DNA of 64,000 bases from Adineta vaga (Eukaryota > Rotifera). The position numbers and the translations under genes were made by a program. Location: contig CP075493.1 of assembly GCA_021613535.1 (NCBI GenBank), positions 1,798,001 through 1,862,000 of the forward strand, given 5' to 3'. The stretch's first letter is position 1. Every line of letters starts with the position of its first letter. The notes under the pieces are model-generated. The model had not been told where the DNA came from. It worked only from the letters and a program-made list of their open reading frames with translations, and did no database searches. Below, piece after piece: positions 24,026 through 37,040 of the stretch.

Positions 24026-26168
24026 ATGGCAATGTCTAAAACTTGTCTCAATCTTTTAATAATTCATTTCATTGTATTTCTTCTCATTCAGTCTACAACA
24101 CAAGATCAACAAACATGGCCATGGATAAAAACCAATTATTTAACACGATCAAATTGGTCATCTTTATTAATTCCGAATACTAATAATGAACAACATTCAG
24201 TATGGTTTATATTTCATTATTTGAATTATTGCGGATATTGTAAAAAGGCTGAACCTGGATGGGAAGCTGTTGCTCAATATGCACTTAGTAACGACTCTTT
24301 CAGATAAGAAAATCTTTCTTTTTTATTTTATACAAAACTTTAGATTGGACAAAATATATTCAAATTGGTGCATATGATTGTAACAGTGAATCGACGTCAG
24401 CTGGAGATATTTGCCAAGATGAAAAATATCCAAAATGGCGTATCTATTGTCCATTAACAAATAAAACACAATTAGGATTTGATTCTGAACAACGAACAAA
24501 TCAAACAACACCGGAAGATATTTTGAACTGGTTAGTGACTAAATTAAATCAGATTGCTGAACAATGTTATGGAAATTCATGGCCAATTGAGAATGCAATC
24601 GAGTAAATAAGAGAGAGAGAGAATTAAATGATTGTTTTTAAACATTATGTTTTAGACCAAATACAAAAGATGATTTGAATAACATTATTCCGAAAAATAT
24701 CACTAAATTTAAATTATTCGTTTCTGATGATATTCTTCTTTATACACTTGTAAAGTTGAATTACTTTATTTATTCATTACATTGATAAGTTGTCTTTTCT
24801 CAGTATGTTTTAAACAATTCTAATACAATTCAAACAGAACCAATCTATCGTTTGGCTATGAACAATAAACTTATTGAAAACAGTGGAATTTTAAAAGGAA
24901 CACGAGATACAAATGGACAAATATTTCTTCAAACGTTAGTCAAATATCTAAGATTATTTTCTGAGTTTATATAAAAATCTTATTTAGACGAGATTCAAAC
25001 GAAGCAATAAAACCTTTTGTACTCGACAAAAACATTGTCTCTAATCTTGAGACCACAAATGGGTAAATAATTAACATATTAAGTTGATAAATTTCATCAT
25101 CAGATATATTCTTTTTAAAAGAACGAGTACAGCTGCAAAGAGACCAACATTATCTGATATAGATAGTGCAACTGTTTGGATTATCAATCGAGATCTTCGT
25201 CGTGGTTTACCCAGTTCAACAGAAAACGTCAAAGCTTGGATAAATACTCTATATAATGTAAGTAGATTGTTTATTTTCAAGAAAAGCAAAAGTCATTTTA
25301 ATCGATTGAAATCTCATAGTTTTATCCCGGAAGTACAACAATGAAAGATTTTCTCTATGATTTAAATGAATTTCTCAAAAATCAAACGGAATTATCGTCC
25401 AAAGACTTTCAAAATTATGTCAATTCAACATCGGTAAATCATTTCAAATGATCTAAATTTTCTATTCTTCTATGATTTCTAGACTATTAAATTACCTTCA
25501 TTAAAATTCGATCATTGTTATGCATCGGATTCAAGTAGACGTGGTTATCCATGTACTTTATGGATCTTATTTCATAGTATGACTGTTAAACAAGCTAGAC
25601 TCGCTGAACAAAATGCATGTAAGTCAATAAAAACTTTCGATTCATTTATATTCGTTGTTGTTATTCTTATGTATTGTTCAGTATCATCCAATGTGAAACC
25701 ATTCGATGTTATTGTTTCAATTCGAGAATTTATTAATCATTATTTCTTATGTGAAGAATGTGTAACACATTTTGTGAATATGACATCAAATGTTGAAAAT
25801 GAAATTAATTCATATGATGAAAGTGTTTTATATCTTTGGCGATGTAAATAAAATCATTTTTTGTATTTATTAGATTTCAATAGATTGGTTTCTTTTATTT
25901 AGGTCATAATAGTGTAAATAAACGACTTCGATATGAGAATTATACAAATGATCCTGATTGGCCAAAAGTACCGTTTCCTACTAAACAACAATGTAATCAA
26001 TGTGTTCAACAAACGGATGAAAATGGTGATGTAATCGAATATAATTCTAAGGAAACATATCAATTTTTAAAAGAATTCTATTATTTAAATCATTCGAAAG
26101 GAATTGACAAATCTAATCGAATGTTATTATTCTTAATAATTCTTATTAACATATTAATTTTCAAATAA
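24026..26168 (+). CDS. QSOX: quiescin sulfhydryl oxidase
   Basis: 544 aa, ten exons (24026-24287, 24344-24602, 24656-24749, 24804-24934, 24988-25062, 25122-25257, 25320-25433, 25483-25618, 25682-25843, 25903-26168). After a signal peptide comes a thioredoxin domain with active site YCGYCK (vertebrate QSOX has CGHC), a second, degenerate Trx-like region, and the Erv/ALR FAD domain. In the latter: RRGYPCTLWILFHSMT, the CxxC YFLCEECVTHFVNM, the FAD-binding LYLWRCHNSVNKRL and the late CNQC. A C-terminal TM helix (MLLFLIILINILIF) fits the membrane-bound form. QSOX makes disulfides in secreted proteins and passes electrons through FAD to O2, yielding H2O2, in the ER/Golgi or outside the cell. The first exon end was chosen at 24287 because only that join keeps the frame. 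Confidence 0.93.
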
Positions 26169-29100
26169 ATCAACATTTTCTTCACTATATCTATAACAGA
26201 CATTTGCGAGACGATATTCTTCAGATCAAAGTATTTTTGATTTTTGACAAAGAACACTTGTTGAAAAGTATAGATCGCATTTCTTCTCTTAATTACCTAA
26301 AAGAACAGATCAAATCAAATTGTATGAAATTTCATACTTACGTCTATTTTACAAAAGAAAAAGAACTTTCATATCTAAGAAGTCATATCAATACTTTATA
26401 TTATGTGTTTTGATGAAACGTAATACATTCTAAGAGATTAATAACTAATATTTAAAAACAAATACATAGATTCTATTTCTTTTTGACGGTGTGGATATAG
26501 AAGAAGAAAAAAACATTAGTCCGATTATTCGCTTGCATGATAATCTAAATATATGATGTTGTTTTCATTTTGTTAAAAGCTTGAAAATTGTGAAATATAC
26601 GTGAGAAAAAATGGTTTCAATACACTGACTTTTATACTTATTTGTTTCTATAGAAGATAAGAATATTAATAAACTATTTTTGATAGAATTCATTGTTCAT
26701 TAGAATTGAAAGATATCTGATTCAGGTTGTTCCTTTCGAGACAAGTGATTTTTCGTGTTTAATTCTTCTTTTTTTCTAATATGCAATTCATCATGTATGG
26801 TTTATAATCTATGTCTACATAGATTCTTTTTTCAATGATCTTGAAAAAGATAAATATTATGTAAGAAAATTCGAACAAAGTCTAACAATTATCTTTGAGT
26901 GTCTACAAGAGAATTGCATTAGTTAAAATGCATGGAGTGTATGATAGGATCGTTTAATGATTTGAATCTTGTGAATAGAATGTAAATGTGAAAGAAAGCA
27001 AACGTTTAATTGTAAATGTATGTTGTTTAATTATCAAATCATTAAATATTATTACTAATGAACAAATTAGATTAACTTTTACTAATCCTTAGAGTATTGA
27101 ACTGTTTTTATTATATGTAATAAATGTAAATGTAGGTGAATAATTTCTATAACACGTTTATAAATCTTCTTTGTAATGAATTTCATCCCTAGATCTATTC
27201 TATTATTTAAATAACTTGTGACTTTGTCTATTTCTTAACAAAATATTCATTGTGTAATGTATATGATTAAAATATACTTGTTTTTCTTCTCATTATCATA
27301 GGTTCGATTGATTGATGTAACGTAACATCAACCATCAGTGTGACACATCATATCCGCGTATTCTTTTTCAAACAAACATTGAAACTCGAGATAGATAAGA
27401 ATCATTTCTTAAGATCCTGCATTTTCCATTACACATTGTGTTTTTTTCATATCAAATTCTATCCAACAATAACGATTTTGCTTTCCATAAAATTATTCTC
27501 ATTGACATATTGACATTCGGTTAGAGTTGAATTTGTAGTCAGATGAGAAGAGTACAACATCATATGAGAATTAACAATATACTAAAATAAAAGCTTGAAT
27601 ACATGTCAATGTAACCTTACATATTGTTAGACATGTAACTAAGCTTATTAGTTTGAAAATAAGATAGATCATATTTAAAGAAAAGAAGAAAAACACATTC
27701 TTAGCATGTTATTAACTGTTAAGATTAATCTATTCTTTTCATAAATGTATTCAAACACGAAATACTATTTATTAGATTGGAAATCTTCTTCATAAAAACA
27801 TATTTATAACATTTTCTATATCCTATTAATAGTTAAGGTATCTATTGAATCGCAAATAAAATATTATGGCAGCAAATAAGAATGTTTCTTTTGACCTTCG
27901 ACATCATTCTACAATACATTGGAGACATCAATCAAAATATAGACTATAACATATCAGAAAGGTGTCAAGACAATTTATAAGGGTATGTTATACTGAGATT
28001 TATCGAAGGTTATATTAACTTGTAGACAATATGTATTAGACAAAATCAAAAAGAAGAAACGATTAATAATGACATTGTCTACTTACTTGAATAGAACTCA
28101 AGCTGACATTCAAGTCTGTCTATTTCGTCGCTTCATTTTTTTCTTTTTATGATGAAACATCTTCTGTCACCTTCAGTTGTTCATTAGTTTCAGAAGAGTT
28201 GAATGATATGTTCAGATTAATTTCACTTTATCATCGATGATGAAGAAGTAAGATAATCAAATAATAGATCAAAATAAAACTCATGATTTCAAACTAGTGG
28301 ACTACTTTTTTCATTCGATACAATGAAGATCTTTATCTCGAACATTTTCTCATCGTCGTTAAGTTAATCTTGAAGATCTAATTGAAATTGTCAAATGACG
28401 TACACATATACAGATGACAATGAACTACTGTAATGTATGCCATTCTTTATTCTTTATGATTAAAGCTATTAGTGGTTTATTCTATATAATTGCACACGCA
28501 ATGAGAAAAAGAAAAGGAAAGGAAGCTCTCTTTTTTTTTCCCATATAAGCTTGTCTGTCATTTCTTAGTTTATAACAATGAACAGTAACATAAACGTCAC
28601 CGCTGTTTGCTTTCTAAACTATAAAGACAAGGTAGTGTCAGAATATCAGTATATGATCTAATAAAAAAAAACGGACGAATGTCATTGTACAGGTCAACCT
28701 TGATGCAAGGTTATCAGTGGCATTCGTTCTATTTTAATATATCATCAACTCTTCTTCAACGTAGAAACTGTCAGTAAAGTAAAAAGCAATCTAACGAAGA
28801 ATAATGATAGTGACAAGCCAGACACAATATCTTCATTGTCTTCATAAAGACGAATCCATCATTGTCTTGTCAATTATACTAAGATAGTTTCATTGATCAT
28901 CCATCAGGTATGTTTAAAATAAATCTTTACAAAGATTGCGTGTATCACAATTTCGTAGTAGTTGAAAATAGAATACATGATTATATTTGACAAGATCATT
29001 TTTGTCATATCTGCCTTAAGCAAGTTCACAAGCATAAACCGTATGTATCCACTCTACTACACTTCTCTTCTCCTTCTTCATCTTAATAAAAAACAACAAC

Positions 29101-31112
29101 AACAACAACAACGAGTAAAAAATGGTCCTCTCAGTTTTCTTTCCTCTATCATTGATTACTAATTGAATTCCATAGGAAATTTCGAACATGTAGTTACATC
29201 AAATTTTCATTATTCTGTTTTTCCATTGATATTTTCAACAAATATTGTGTATGTAAATGATATCAATTAGATAATCGAATGCTTTCGCTATGGTTAATGT
29301 AGTACTTCTGTTTTTCTTTGATGTGACTGAAAGATTTTCTACGCTTCATTATAATGTATGTTGAGAAAACAATATCGAACGATTATTATTCATATGAAAA
29401 AACATAATTAGGAAAACAAAAGGTAACTGATCAAGAAACGACAATGATTAATGATTGATTGACAAATATCTAATAAGAAAAACATGTTCAACTTTGAAAA
29501 ATGATGTGAATATAAGCATGTATAGGATTCATTTCTTATTCATTATTTAATATACAAAAGCATAGAGTGAAGATTTTCTTCGACAATCAAAAGCATCGTT
29601 TGTATATATATAGAAAAATAATGCCGAAAAGAAAGAAAAACTTTTAGATGAATGTAATGTGATGATAGAGAAGAGAGAAGAGAAGAAGAAGAAGAAAATA
29701 GAGAGCAGTCTTTTTCTTCTTTCATCGTATATTCGTTTAGAAAAACTAATAGAGAAAATTCAATCAATAATAGAGCAAAAATCGATTCGATTTTTTCCGA
29801 TCAAATATGGAATGTAAGTTTCTTTTGAATAAAATTCTTTTCATCGAAGTCTTTTAGAAATCAATACCCTATTACTTAGTCGTAACATTTGATTACCTTA
29901 AAGCGAGCTTTAGTTATTTATTAGTCGAAAGATTTTTCTTTAGAGCATGCGATTGGATAGGAATGTATTATGTAGAAAATTTATTGTCTGCTTAAAAAAC
30001 AAACAGTCAAATATTTCTTGAGTGAAAGATATTTTTGCGAAAAAGAAAAAACTAAAGTCACGTGTCGATTGAATTGTCAGGCGAATGTTCGAAACCTACT
30101 ATACTTTAGGGAAATCAAACATTTGATTTCTTGTAACTGAATATTTCATGTTACACATAGTTCAAAGACTACATGATATTCCTATTCGATTATTTGATTA
30201 TATCAGTATCAAAACTTCGAAAACTGTCCTAAATGACGAAAAAAGATAGTAAGACTCGATGTTGTTCATCTCGTGTTTGTTTTCTAATGAATTTCCTAAG
30301 ACAACATATTTATCTTTACGGAAGTTTGCACTGATAGAAGAGAAAACGATTGGTATAACATCGAAGTACATACACGCAATGTGTCTTTCTATTTTCATTA
30401 ATCACATATCAATGAGTTTCTGATAAAGATAAACGTACGAGAAGACGAGAGAAAAATTTTCGAAAAATTCGTCTAAAAAACAGCAACATTGTTTCATAGA
30501 TTTGAAAGACGTTCGATGAATACAGAGAAGATAAATTTAATAGATTCTTATTCATATGGTTCCGACATCTTTGTATTTTTTCTTTCTTCTCCTCTTCCGT
30601 TAACATCCATATTATGAGGAAAAAAGAATGAGTATAGAAATCTTTGTCTGCTATAATATAGAAAACAGACAAGGTAATATTGTGTCCTCTCACAAAATTC
30701 TATTAGCAAAAATATCTTTTCTCTTAACTTTTACAAGAAGTCTACTAATGAGCTCTTTAGATATCGATTCCTTTATTTATGTTATAAATTCACGGATTTC
30801 CCTTGTTGTTTTTTTCCTCGTTACTATGTAACATTACCGATAATGATTTCTTTTGTTTGCTATTAAAAGAGCGAGAGAGACTATACTAATTTGATTCCCT
30901 CGAGAAAATAAGACTATAACAATGTAAAGATTTTCCTTTTTCAACTTAATTGTAGACAGTGTAAGTATATAAGAGATCGATGTTGATATATAATGAAAAC
31001 TTTTCAGTTTTTGATAAGTTCACAACTTGTTCTTGACGTCAGAATAAACTAATTCTTTCTTTTTTCTTCTTTTTCTTAGATTTACGTATGATTTTCTGTT
31101 AAACAATATATA
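26169..31112. other. gene-poor 4.9-kb region
   Basis: No conserved gene, tRNA-like fold or transposon coding sequence recognised on either strand. The open frames are short (under 95 codons), without family motifs. A (CAA)n run sits at about 29093-29111 and a purine run (agagaagagaagagaagaagaagaag) near 29668-29695. It may hold regulatory sequence or 5'UTR exons of the GPCR at 31.1 kb. Confidence 0.4.
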
Positions 31113-33726
31113 ATGTTAATGAGTGAAAACAGCTCATTGAATTGGACATCTTCTATTCCCAAAAATGTCACGACAAGTACGATTACCAATCGTGAACAAA
31201 TTCTTATTGATGGATTTAATACTTATATACAAATTGGAATTGGTAGTCTTCTATTTCTCTTTGGTTTAACATTTAATTGTTTAAGTTTACTTTATTTTTG
31301 TGTTTCAAGAAGTTTTCGAAATACAACATTTCGACTTTATTTTTCAATTATTGCAATACTTGATACCATACGTTTATTTGAATTCTTAGTATTTATTTTA
31401 TTTGATAAAGGTTATCTTAAAGTTACATTAACATTATGTCGCTCAGTATTTTTTACCATTATGTTTACTGGACAGGTAATTTTCTAAATGCTATTTCCAG
31501 AATCAGTAAAGTGCTTCTATTTTTCTTCCTTTGACTTAAAATGGCATACCATTATGCATTGACGTATGTTGATGAAAAAAAAACAAGAACTTTCGTATTA
31601 TCGATTAGATTTTATTCTAGTTCGATAAACAAATTTAAATAGATTTGCTAACATTCACTCACACACATCTGGGAATGTTTATACTTTCGAAAAAAAAAAG
31701 AAAATAATCGTAAAACTATTTATCATATATATATAAATAAATAGTTTTATCATATTATTCTCATTATTTATCCGAAATAGAGCGATCGTTAAAAAATTTA
31801 TCATGTAAATTTTATTAGACGCGTGAAAGTCTCATTAATTTTTCTTTTTTCCTTATTGTACTAGAACATCAACGTCATGATTAAATAGAAACGATGAACA
31901 TATCGACATATAATGAGTAGATCTATATACAAAACTATAACAAGTGATGATAAAGGCAATTTGTTGAGTTTATTCAACTAACATAGAACAAATTATATTG
32001 AAGTGATGTACTTTAAAACAAAGATAACATTGTTGAAGAGACTACGTCATTAAAACCATGAATGTGTTCCTCTTGATTCAATGTCATACATACTTTTCTC
32101 GATGTATGTGATGACAAAAAAAAAGACTAAGAAAACAAGACAATATCGTTTTGTCTTTATAATAAGAACAAAAAAAGACAATGACAAAGAATATTGAAAA
32201 GACTTTTCTATAGATCAAACAAATATGATTTGTTTTTCTATTCTTCTTTCTCTATAGGCAAGTATATGGTTAACAGTTGCATTAGCAATTGAAAAATGTG
32301 TTATTATTTGGTTTCCAATCAAAGGACGTTTATGTTTTACAATGACAATTTCAAAAATTGTACTTATCTTTGTTCTTTGTCTTGTTTTCTTTGCTAATGT
32401 TATCTATCTTCTTCCAACATTTTTCTCTCATACATATGAAAATATGTCCATTCATACATTTATGTGTGTTTGGCATAAAGGTAGTCAAACATCAACAAAT
32501 CGTTATGATCAATGGAAAAAACATTATTTAACATTTAATACCGTGTTTTTTTATTCAATTATTCCATCAATTATATTATTAATTGTTAATTGGTTGATTT
32601 TATATAGTCTATCACGTCACCGAGTTAATTTATCGAAAATTGGTTCTATTGATGCAAAAAATGTTTTGAAACGTGAAAAACAATTTAAAGAAAAAACGAT
32701 TCAATTGGTTCTATCTTCATTCTTTGTTATTATTACTATTTCACCACGATATATTTTAACAATGGTCAATGCATTTGCTACTAATCTTAGTAAAACACCA
32801 TTAATGCCATTATATATTTATGTTAATTTAAATACAGTTTTTCGAGTTTTGGAAATGTCAAATTTTTCATTGAATATTATCTTTGCAATATTAAGGTAAA
32901 TTTTTTCTATTCAAAGTTTTTTCCAAGCAAACAACTTTATTTATTTCTTAGTGGTCAAACATCACGTTTAGAAATTCGTAAAATTCTTTGGGAATGTTTA
33001 TTTTGGCGATTTAAACGAACACAATCCGATCGTAGTACAACCAAATATCCAGCACATGCATTTATTTTCACTGATGATGATGAAGATACAGATCGATCTG
33101 TACAAATTCAAGGTACACCTTATTCTGGATTGAATCTTCGTCAAAATAATAATAATTTATCACCAAAATTAAGTAGTGGCAATTATTCATTTCAATTATC
33201 GCAAACATCAAATTCAACATCAGTTTTCAATTGTTGTGGTTTTAGTATTGATTTATCCAATAAAAATTCACATATGTCACATTCAAAAATATTTCTTGAT
33301 GAATCATCATCACGACGTTCATTCAATAATGTAACTTCAAATAAAATATTAGCAAAAACAGCTTCTTATCCTCAATCAAAAGCTTCCTCTCCAAATGATT
33401 GTTTACTACGACCACAAAAAACTGTATGTTATCGATCGACAAATGTACCACGACCAATAACAAGACGTCGAGCAACAACTCTTGTACAAGCTCGACGTAA
33501 TACACCAGCATCAATTAAAACAACATTAACAACAACAGTTTATCCGTCAATATTACAAGAAAATCAATATCTAGCATCTGAAAAACTACCTTCAATTATT
33601 GATATACCTTCAACAACAAAAGAAGAAAGTAACATAGATCTAATTGCATCACCTGACCCTTCACTTCCCATTTCAACCGATTGTAATGAACCACTTTTAC
33701 CAGCCTATATTATAGAAACATGTTGA
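31113..33726 (+). CDS. rhodopsin-family GPCR, orphan
   Basis: 591 aa from three exons (31113-31475, 32258-32895, 32952-33726). The extracellular N-terminus has NxS/T sites (NSS, NWT, NVT). Seven hydrophobic segments follow: TM1 IGSLLFLFGLTFNCLSLLYF, TM2 YFSIIAILDTIRLFEFLVF, TM3 after CRSVFF, ending SIWLTVALAIEKCVI (EKC in place of the DRY motif), TM4 VLIFVLCLVFFANVIYLL, TM5 VFFYSIIPSIILLIVNWLIL, TM6 TIQLVLSSFFVIITISPRYIL, TM7 MSNFSLNIIFAILSG (NIIFA where NPxxY is usual). The pattern is closest to peptide (FMRFamide-type) receptors. A ~260-residue Ser/Thr-rich cytoplasmic tail follows. Intron 1 (782 nt) is far longer than others here. Ligand unknown. Confidence 0.8.
31711..31749. repeat. inverted repeat in GPCR intron
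   Basis: Perfect 12-bp arms taaaactattta (31711-31722) and taaatagtttta (31738-31749) separated by 15 AT-rich bases. It would form a hairpin in the pre-mRNA. Function unknown. Confidence 0.7.
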
Positions 33727-34351
33727 TTTTCTTGTATTTTTTAAAAAATTATCTGTATACTTTTGCATAGTTACTAAACAACGATCTAGATAGATAAAAA
33801 TGAACTGTAATGAGAAATCAAGATCAAAAACCAGGGATACCGGAAGATGATGTAGGTTATAATTTTGTTTTATTCTTGTTGTTTAAAGATAATCGGAAGA
33901 AATCTGTGGTAAGTAGTTCGTTGTTAATCTTCTTTTCTATTGAAATTCATTACGAAGAAACTCGGAAAATAAAGTTTCATTCTCGATATTTCATTTTATA
34001 TAAGATTTGATGAAACATTAAGGAAAAATAAGCTTAAATTTTCTTTCTCGTTTACATAAAACAGGCGACAGAAAGAAAATCCTTTAATACCAGTCTATCA
34101 TCGGAATTAATGAGTGTAACGAAGCATTTCTAAGTGCTCTCTGTCTTTGTTGTAATCATATTACGTATATGACAATCATGTTTTTTTTTCTTTCATAGAT
34201 TATTTTGAAAAGAAATCTATGAACATCTTCTACTCGTTTAGAACGAATTTTATTAAAATGGATCAGAAAAACAAAATCAAGAAATCATCATGTTTTCAAT
34301 CGAAACTAAAACTAAATCATAGGAGATGAGTTTTTTCGCGATCAGATTTAT
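33727..34351. other. convergent intergenic region, no gene recognised
   Basis: 3' flanks of the GPCR (+) and formate dehydrogenase (-). A 66-codon frame at 33810 has no recognisable features. Confidence 0.5.
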
Positions 34352-35820
34352 TTATTTATTTGTTGAATGTCCTTTAGTTGCATCACCTTCTGTATAAGCA
34401 CGACTAACAACTTTGCCTTTATCAACAATCAAATATTCTTCACGTTGTGGTCGATCATTCAGCCAATTACCAAGAATTTCTTGAACACCAGTTGCATAAC
34501 GTGCTTGAGCATCTAACGTTGTACCTGAATAGTGTGGGGTCATTGCATGTCGTGGCATTGAACGCCATGGGTGATCTTTTGCTGCTGGCTATAGAACAAA
34601 ACTAATCTAGATATACAATTATTCGTATTCAATCTTACTTGTGGATACCAAACATCACCAGCATAACCTTCGATATGATTTGATTTAATAGCATCAACTA
34701 ATGCATCACGATCCATGATCTTTCCACGTGCTGTATTAACAATATAACTACCTTTTTTCATTAACGATAACATTTTTTTGTTGAACATATGTTCCGTTTC
34801 TGGATGTAATGGACAATTAATTGTAACAACATCACATGCTTTAACTAATGATTCAACATTGGAATGATATGTTACATTAAGATCTTTTTCAATCGATTTA
34901 TCTAAACGAAATTTATCATAATAATGTAAATGAACATTGAATGGTTTAAGACGTTGTAAAACACGAAGACCAATTCTTCCAGCTGCAACTGTACCAACAT
35001 GTTTATTTTCTAAATCATATGCTTTATCAGCTATTCTTGCAATATCCCATTCACCATTGACAACTTGCTAAATAATATGTAAAAGAGAAATTTAATTTTT
35101 CGATTTATTCATTCATTTTCATTTACTTTATATGCTGGAATAAAATTTCGTACAAGAGCCAAAATCTGCATAACTACATGTTCAGCAACACTAACAACAT
35201 TTGAACCTGAGACTTCCGCTATATAGAAAAAAAACCAAAACAAATTTTCATTGAATATCTTCAATAAATTCCGACATACATACCGACAGTAATACCTAGA
35301 AGAAAGAAACAAGTTATTATTTTGTTTTTTATTTCTCAAAAAACATACCTTGTTTACAAGCAGCTTCTAAATTAACATGATCAGAACCGACACCAGCTGT
35401 AATTGCTAATTTTAATTTTTTAGCTTTGTCAATTCGTGTTTGATCGAGATAACATGGCCAAAATGGTTGAGATATAACTACACTTGCTTCTGGTAAGGTT
35501 TTTTCAGCAAGAGAATTTTCACCTTGTTTATCCGATGTAACAACTAATTTTAGACGATCTTCAAGTTTATTAGCTTTAATCCATTCTGGTAAACCTAACG
35601 CATTTTCAACACATCCTAAAATTTTCTTATTTTTCTTTCCAGCTTCACCACCTTTAAAATAAAGAAATTATTTCGAATCTATCCTATTCATTCAAATCAA
35701 ACCTTCATAAAGTACAACTAAAACTGTATGTTGACCATTATTTGTCGATGCATAACGTGCCGATAATAATAAAGAATTCTTATTATTCAAGAAGCTTTTT
35801 TTAATGATCTTACTTAACAT
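34352..35820 (-). CDS. FDH: NAD-dependent formate dehydrogenase, mitochondrial-type
   Basis: 396 aa from six exons (35820-35703, 35651-35349, 35295-35284, 35218-35127, 35067-34639, 34588-34352). It belongs to the D-2-hydroxyacid dehydrogenase superfamily, FDH branch. The N-terminus is basic and Ser-rich ([16 protein letters not shown]), a likely mitochondrial targeting peptide. FDH marks: [20 protein letters not shown] (formate-site Asn), the NAD fold [42 protein letters not shown] (catalytic Arg), [18 protein letters not shown] and [17 protein letters not shown] (catalytic His). It oxidises formate to CO2, giving NADH. Such FDHs are typical of bacteria, fungi and plants and rare in animals, so horizontal origin is likely; the introns and targeting peptide show it is domesticated. 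Exon 3 is a 12-nt microexon. Confidence 0.95.
35284..35295 (-). other. FDH: 12-nt microexon of formate dehydrogenase
   Basis: Minus strand gtattactgtcg flanked by ctag and gtatgt. It is needed to supply ITV between ACKQG and AEVSG in a universally conserved FDH segment, and joins in frame on both sides. Confidence 0.85.
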
Positions 35821-35922
35821 GAATGTACCCAGTCAATAAAGAAAGAGAAAAGTAATATGTGAAGTGAAAGTGTGTCTACAGATAGATATAGGTCAACTGA
35901 TCGAGTTTATTTTTCTCTTCTC

Positions 35923-36462
35923 TTATCTATATTTCGATAAACTTAACAAACAATAAACGAAAAGCAAAGAAAGAAAAGATACTGTTTTGATTTGATATGA
36001 TGAATTAATCGATGATGTCGATAGATGAATTCGTTTTAATGATAAAGAAGTTGTAGTTTGAAAATGATTTGTAAGACAATATAATGGATCATTTTGTTCA
36101 ATTCTTTCTAAATTTATTTCACAATATCCATGTTGAATTGATATATGAAAATAAATTGAACGAAAATGATCTTTAAAATAATCTTCTTGACAATTCATTT
36201 TCATATAATCATATAAACAACATAATGTTTCACGAATTTTAATGCAACGAAATGATTTTTCATCACAATTATATGAATTACAAAGAAGATGTTTTTGACA
36301 TTGTCGAGGAATATAATATAAATCTTGATTGATTGATATATTTCTACAATAATTTGATTTTTCCAATGTAAAATTTGTATCAATATCAATTAAATAATAG
36401 GAATTTAATGAGAAACTTGTAATTATTTGAATTGATATACAAAAAATGAAATAATCAATCAT
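35923..36462 (-). CDS. small secreted cysteine-rich protein
   Basis: Intronless 179-aa frame that I do not recognise. It opens with a signal peptide (MIDYFIFCISIQIITSFSL). The mature part carries about a dozen Cys (NYCRN, RQCQKHLLCNSYNC, FRCIKI, LCCLYD, NCQEDY, GYCEIN, YCLTN) and N-glycosylation sites (NFT, NIS). It ends in a hydrophobic stretch (TVSFLSLLFVYCLLSLSKYR) after a Ser-rich segment, as in GPI-anchored proteins. The layout suggests a small surface or secreted disulfide-stabilised protein. It starts about 100 nt downstream of the FDH start on the same strand. The upstream FDH gene reads away from its 5' end by a long distance, so the two are adjacent but not obviously co-transcribed in the order expected of an operon. 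Confidence 0.6.
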   Translation of the reverse strand: MIDYFIFCISIQIITSFSLNSYYLIDIDTNFTLEKSNYCRNISINQDLYYIPRQCQKHLLCNSYNCDEKSFRCIKIRETLCCLYDYMKMNCQEDYFKDHFRSIYFHISIQHGYCEINLERIEQNDPLYCLTNHFQTTTSLSLKRIHLSTSSINSSYQIKTVSFLSLLFVYCLLSLSKYR

Positions 36463-37040
36463 AATGATAGAAAGAAAGAATAGTTGATCGATTTTGTATT
36501 AAGTAGAAAGAAAGCAACTATTGCATCCGTTTCTCAGACAGACACAATTATATGCTTAACGAAGAGAAATATTATTAGCTCGATTACAAACACAAGATGC
36601 GTGATGATGATGATGATGATGAGAATTGCATACATTGATTATCTCATTGAACAATAAACAAATCTTAAACACTGTTTCACATTACTTATCAAATAAATAT
36701 TAGATACAATTCATACAGATTGAAAAGAATATGTACATTGAAGTATTCACCTTACTATTTTCGATTGTATTCGAAAATGAATATGTTGATGAAGAAGAAG
36801 AAGAAGAAGAAAAAACAACATAGAATAACAATCAAATGAAATCTCTAGATGATATGTATAGACAAGTCAACAAGTTCAATGTCTGATTGGTACTTCTCTT
36901 CTCTTACAATAACAAGAGAAGAAGAAGAATGAATAAATATATATTCAATAATTACCATCTGGTAAGTTTATTCTACTAAAGATAATGAACGTTTGATTGA
37001 CAAGAGTCTTGTTTTATCATTAGGATTAAAATGATGCTAT
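36463..37040. repeat. intergenic with trinucleotide repeats
   Basis: Contains (GAT)n at about 36604-36622 and (GAA)n at about 36797-36812. No gene recognised. Confidence 0.6.

Noticed and set aside
33323-33514. Minus-strand frame of 63 codons
   Set aside because: Antisense of the Ser/Thr-rich GPCR tail.
36604-36622. Direct GAT repeats as a possible CRISPR or regulatory array
   Set aside because: Plain trinucleotide microsatellite without spacers; eukaryotic genome.
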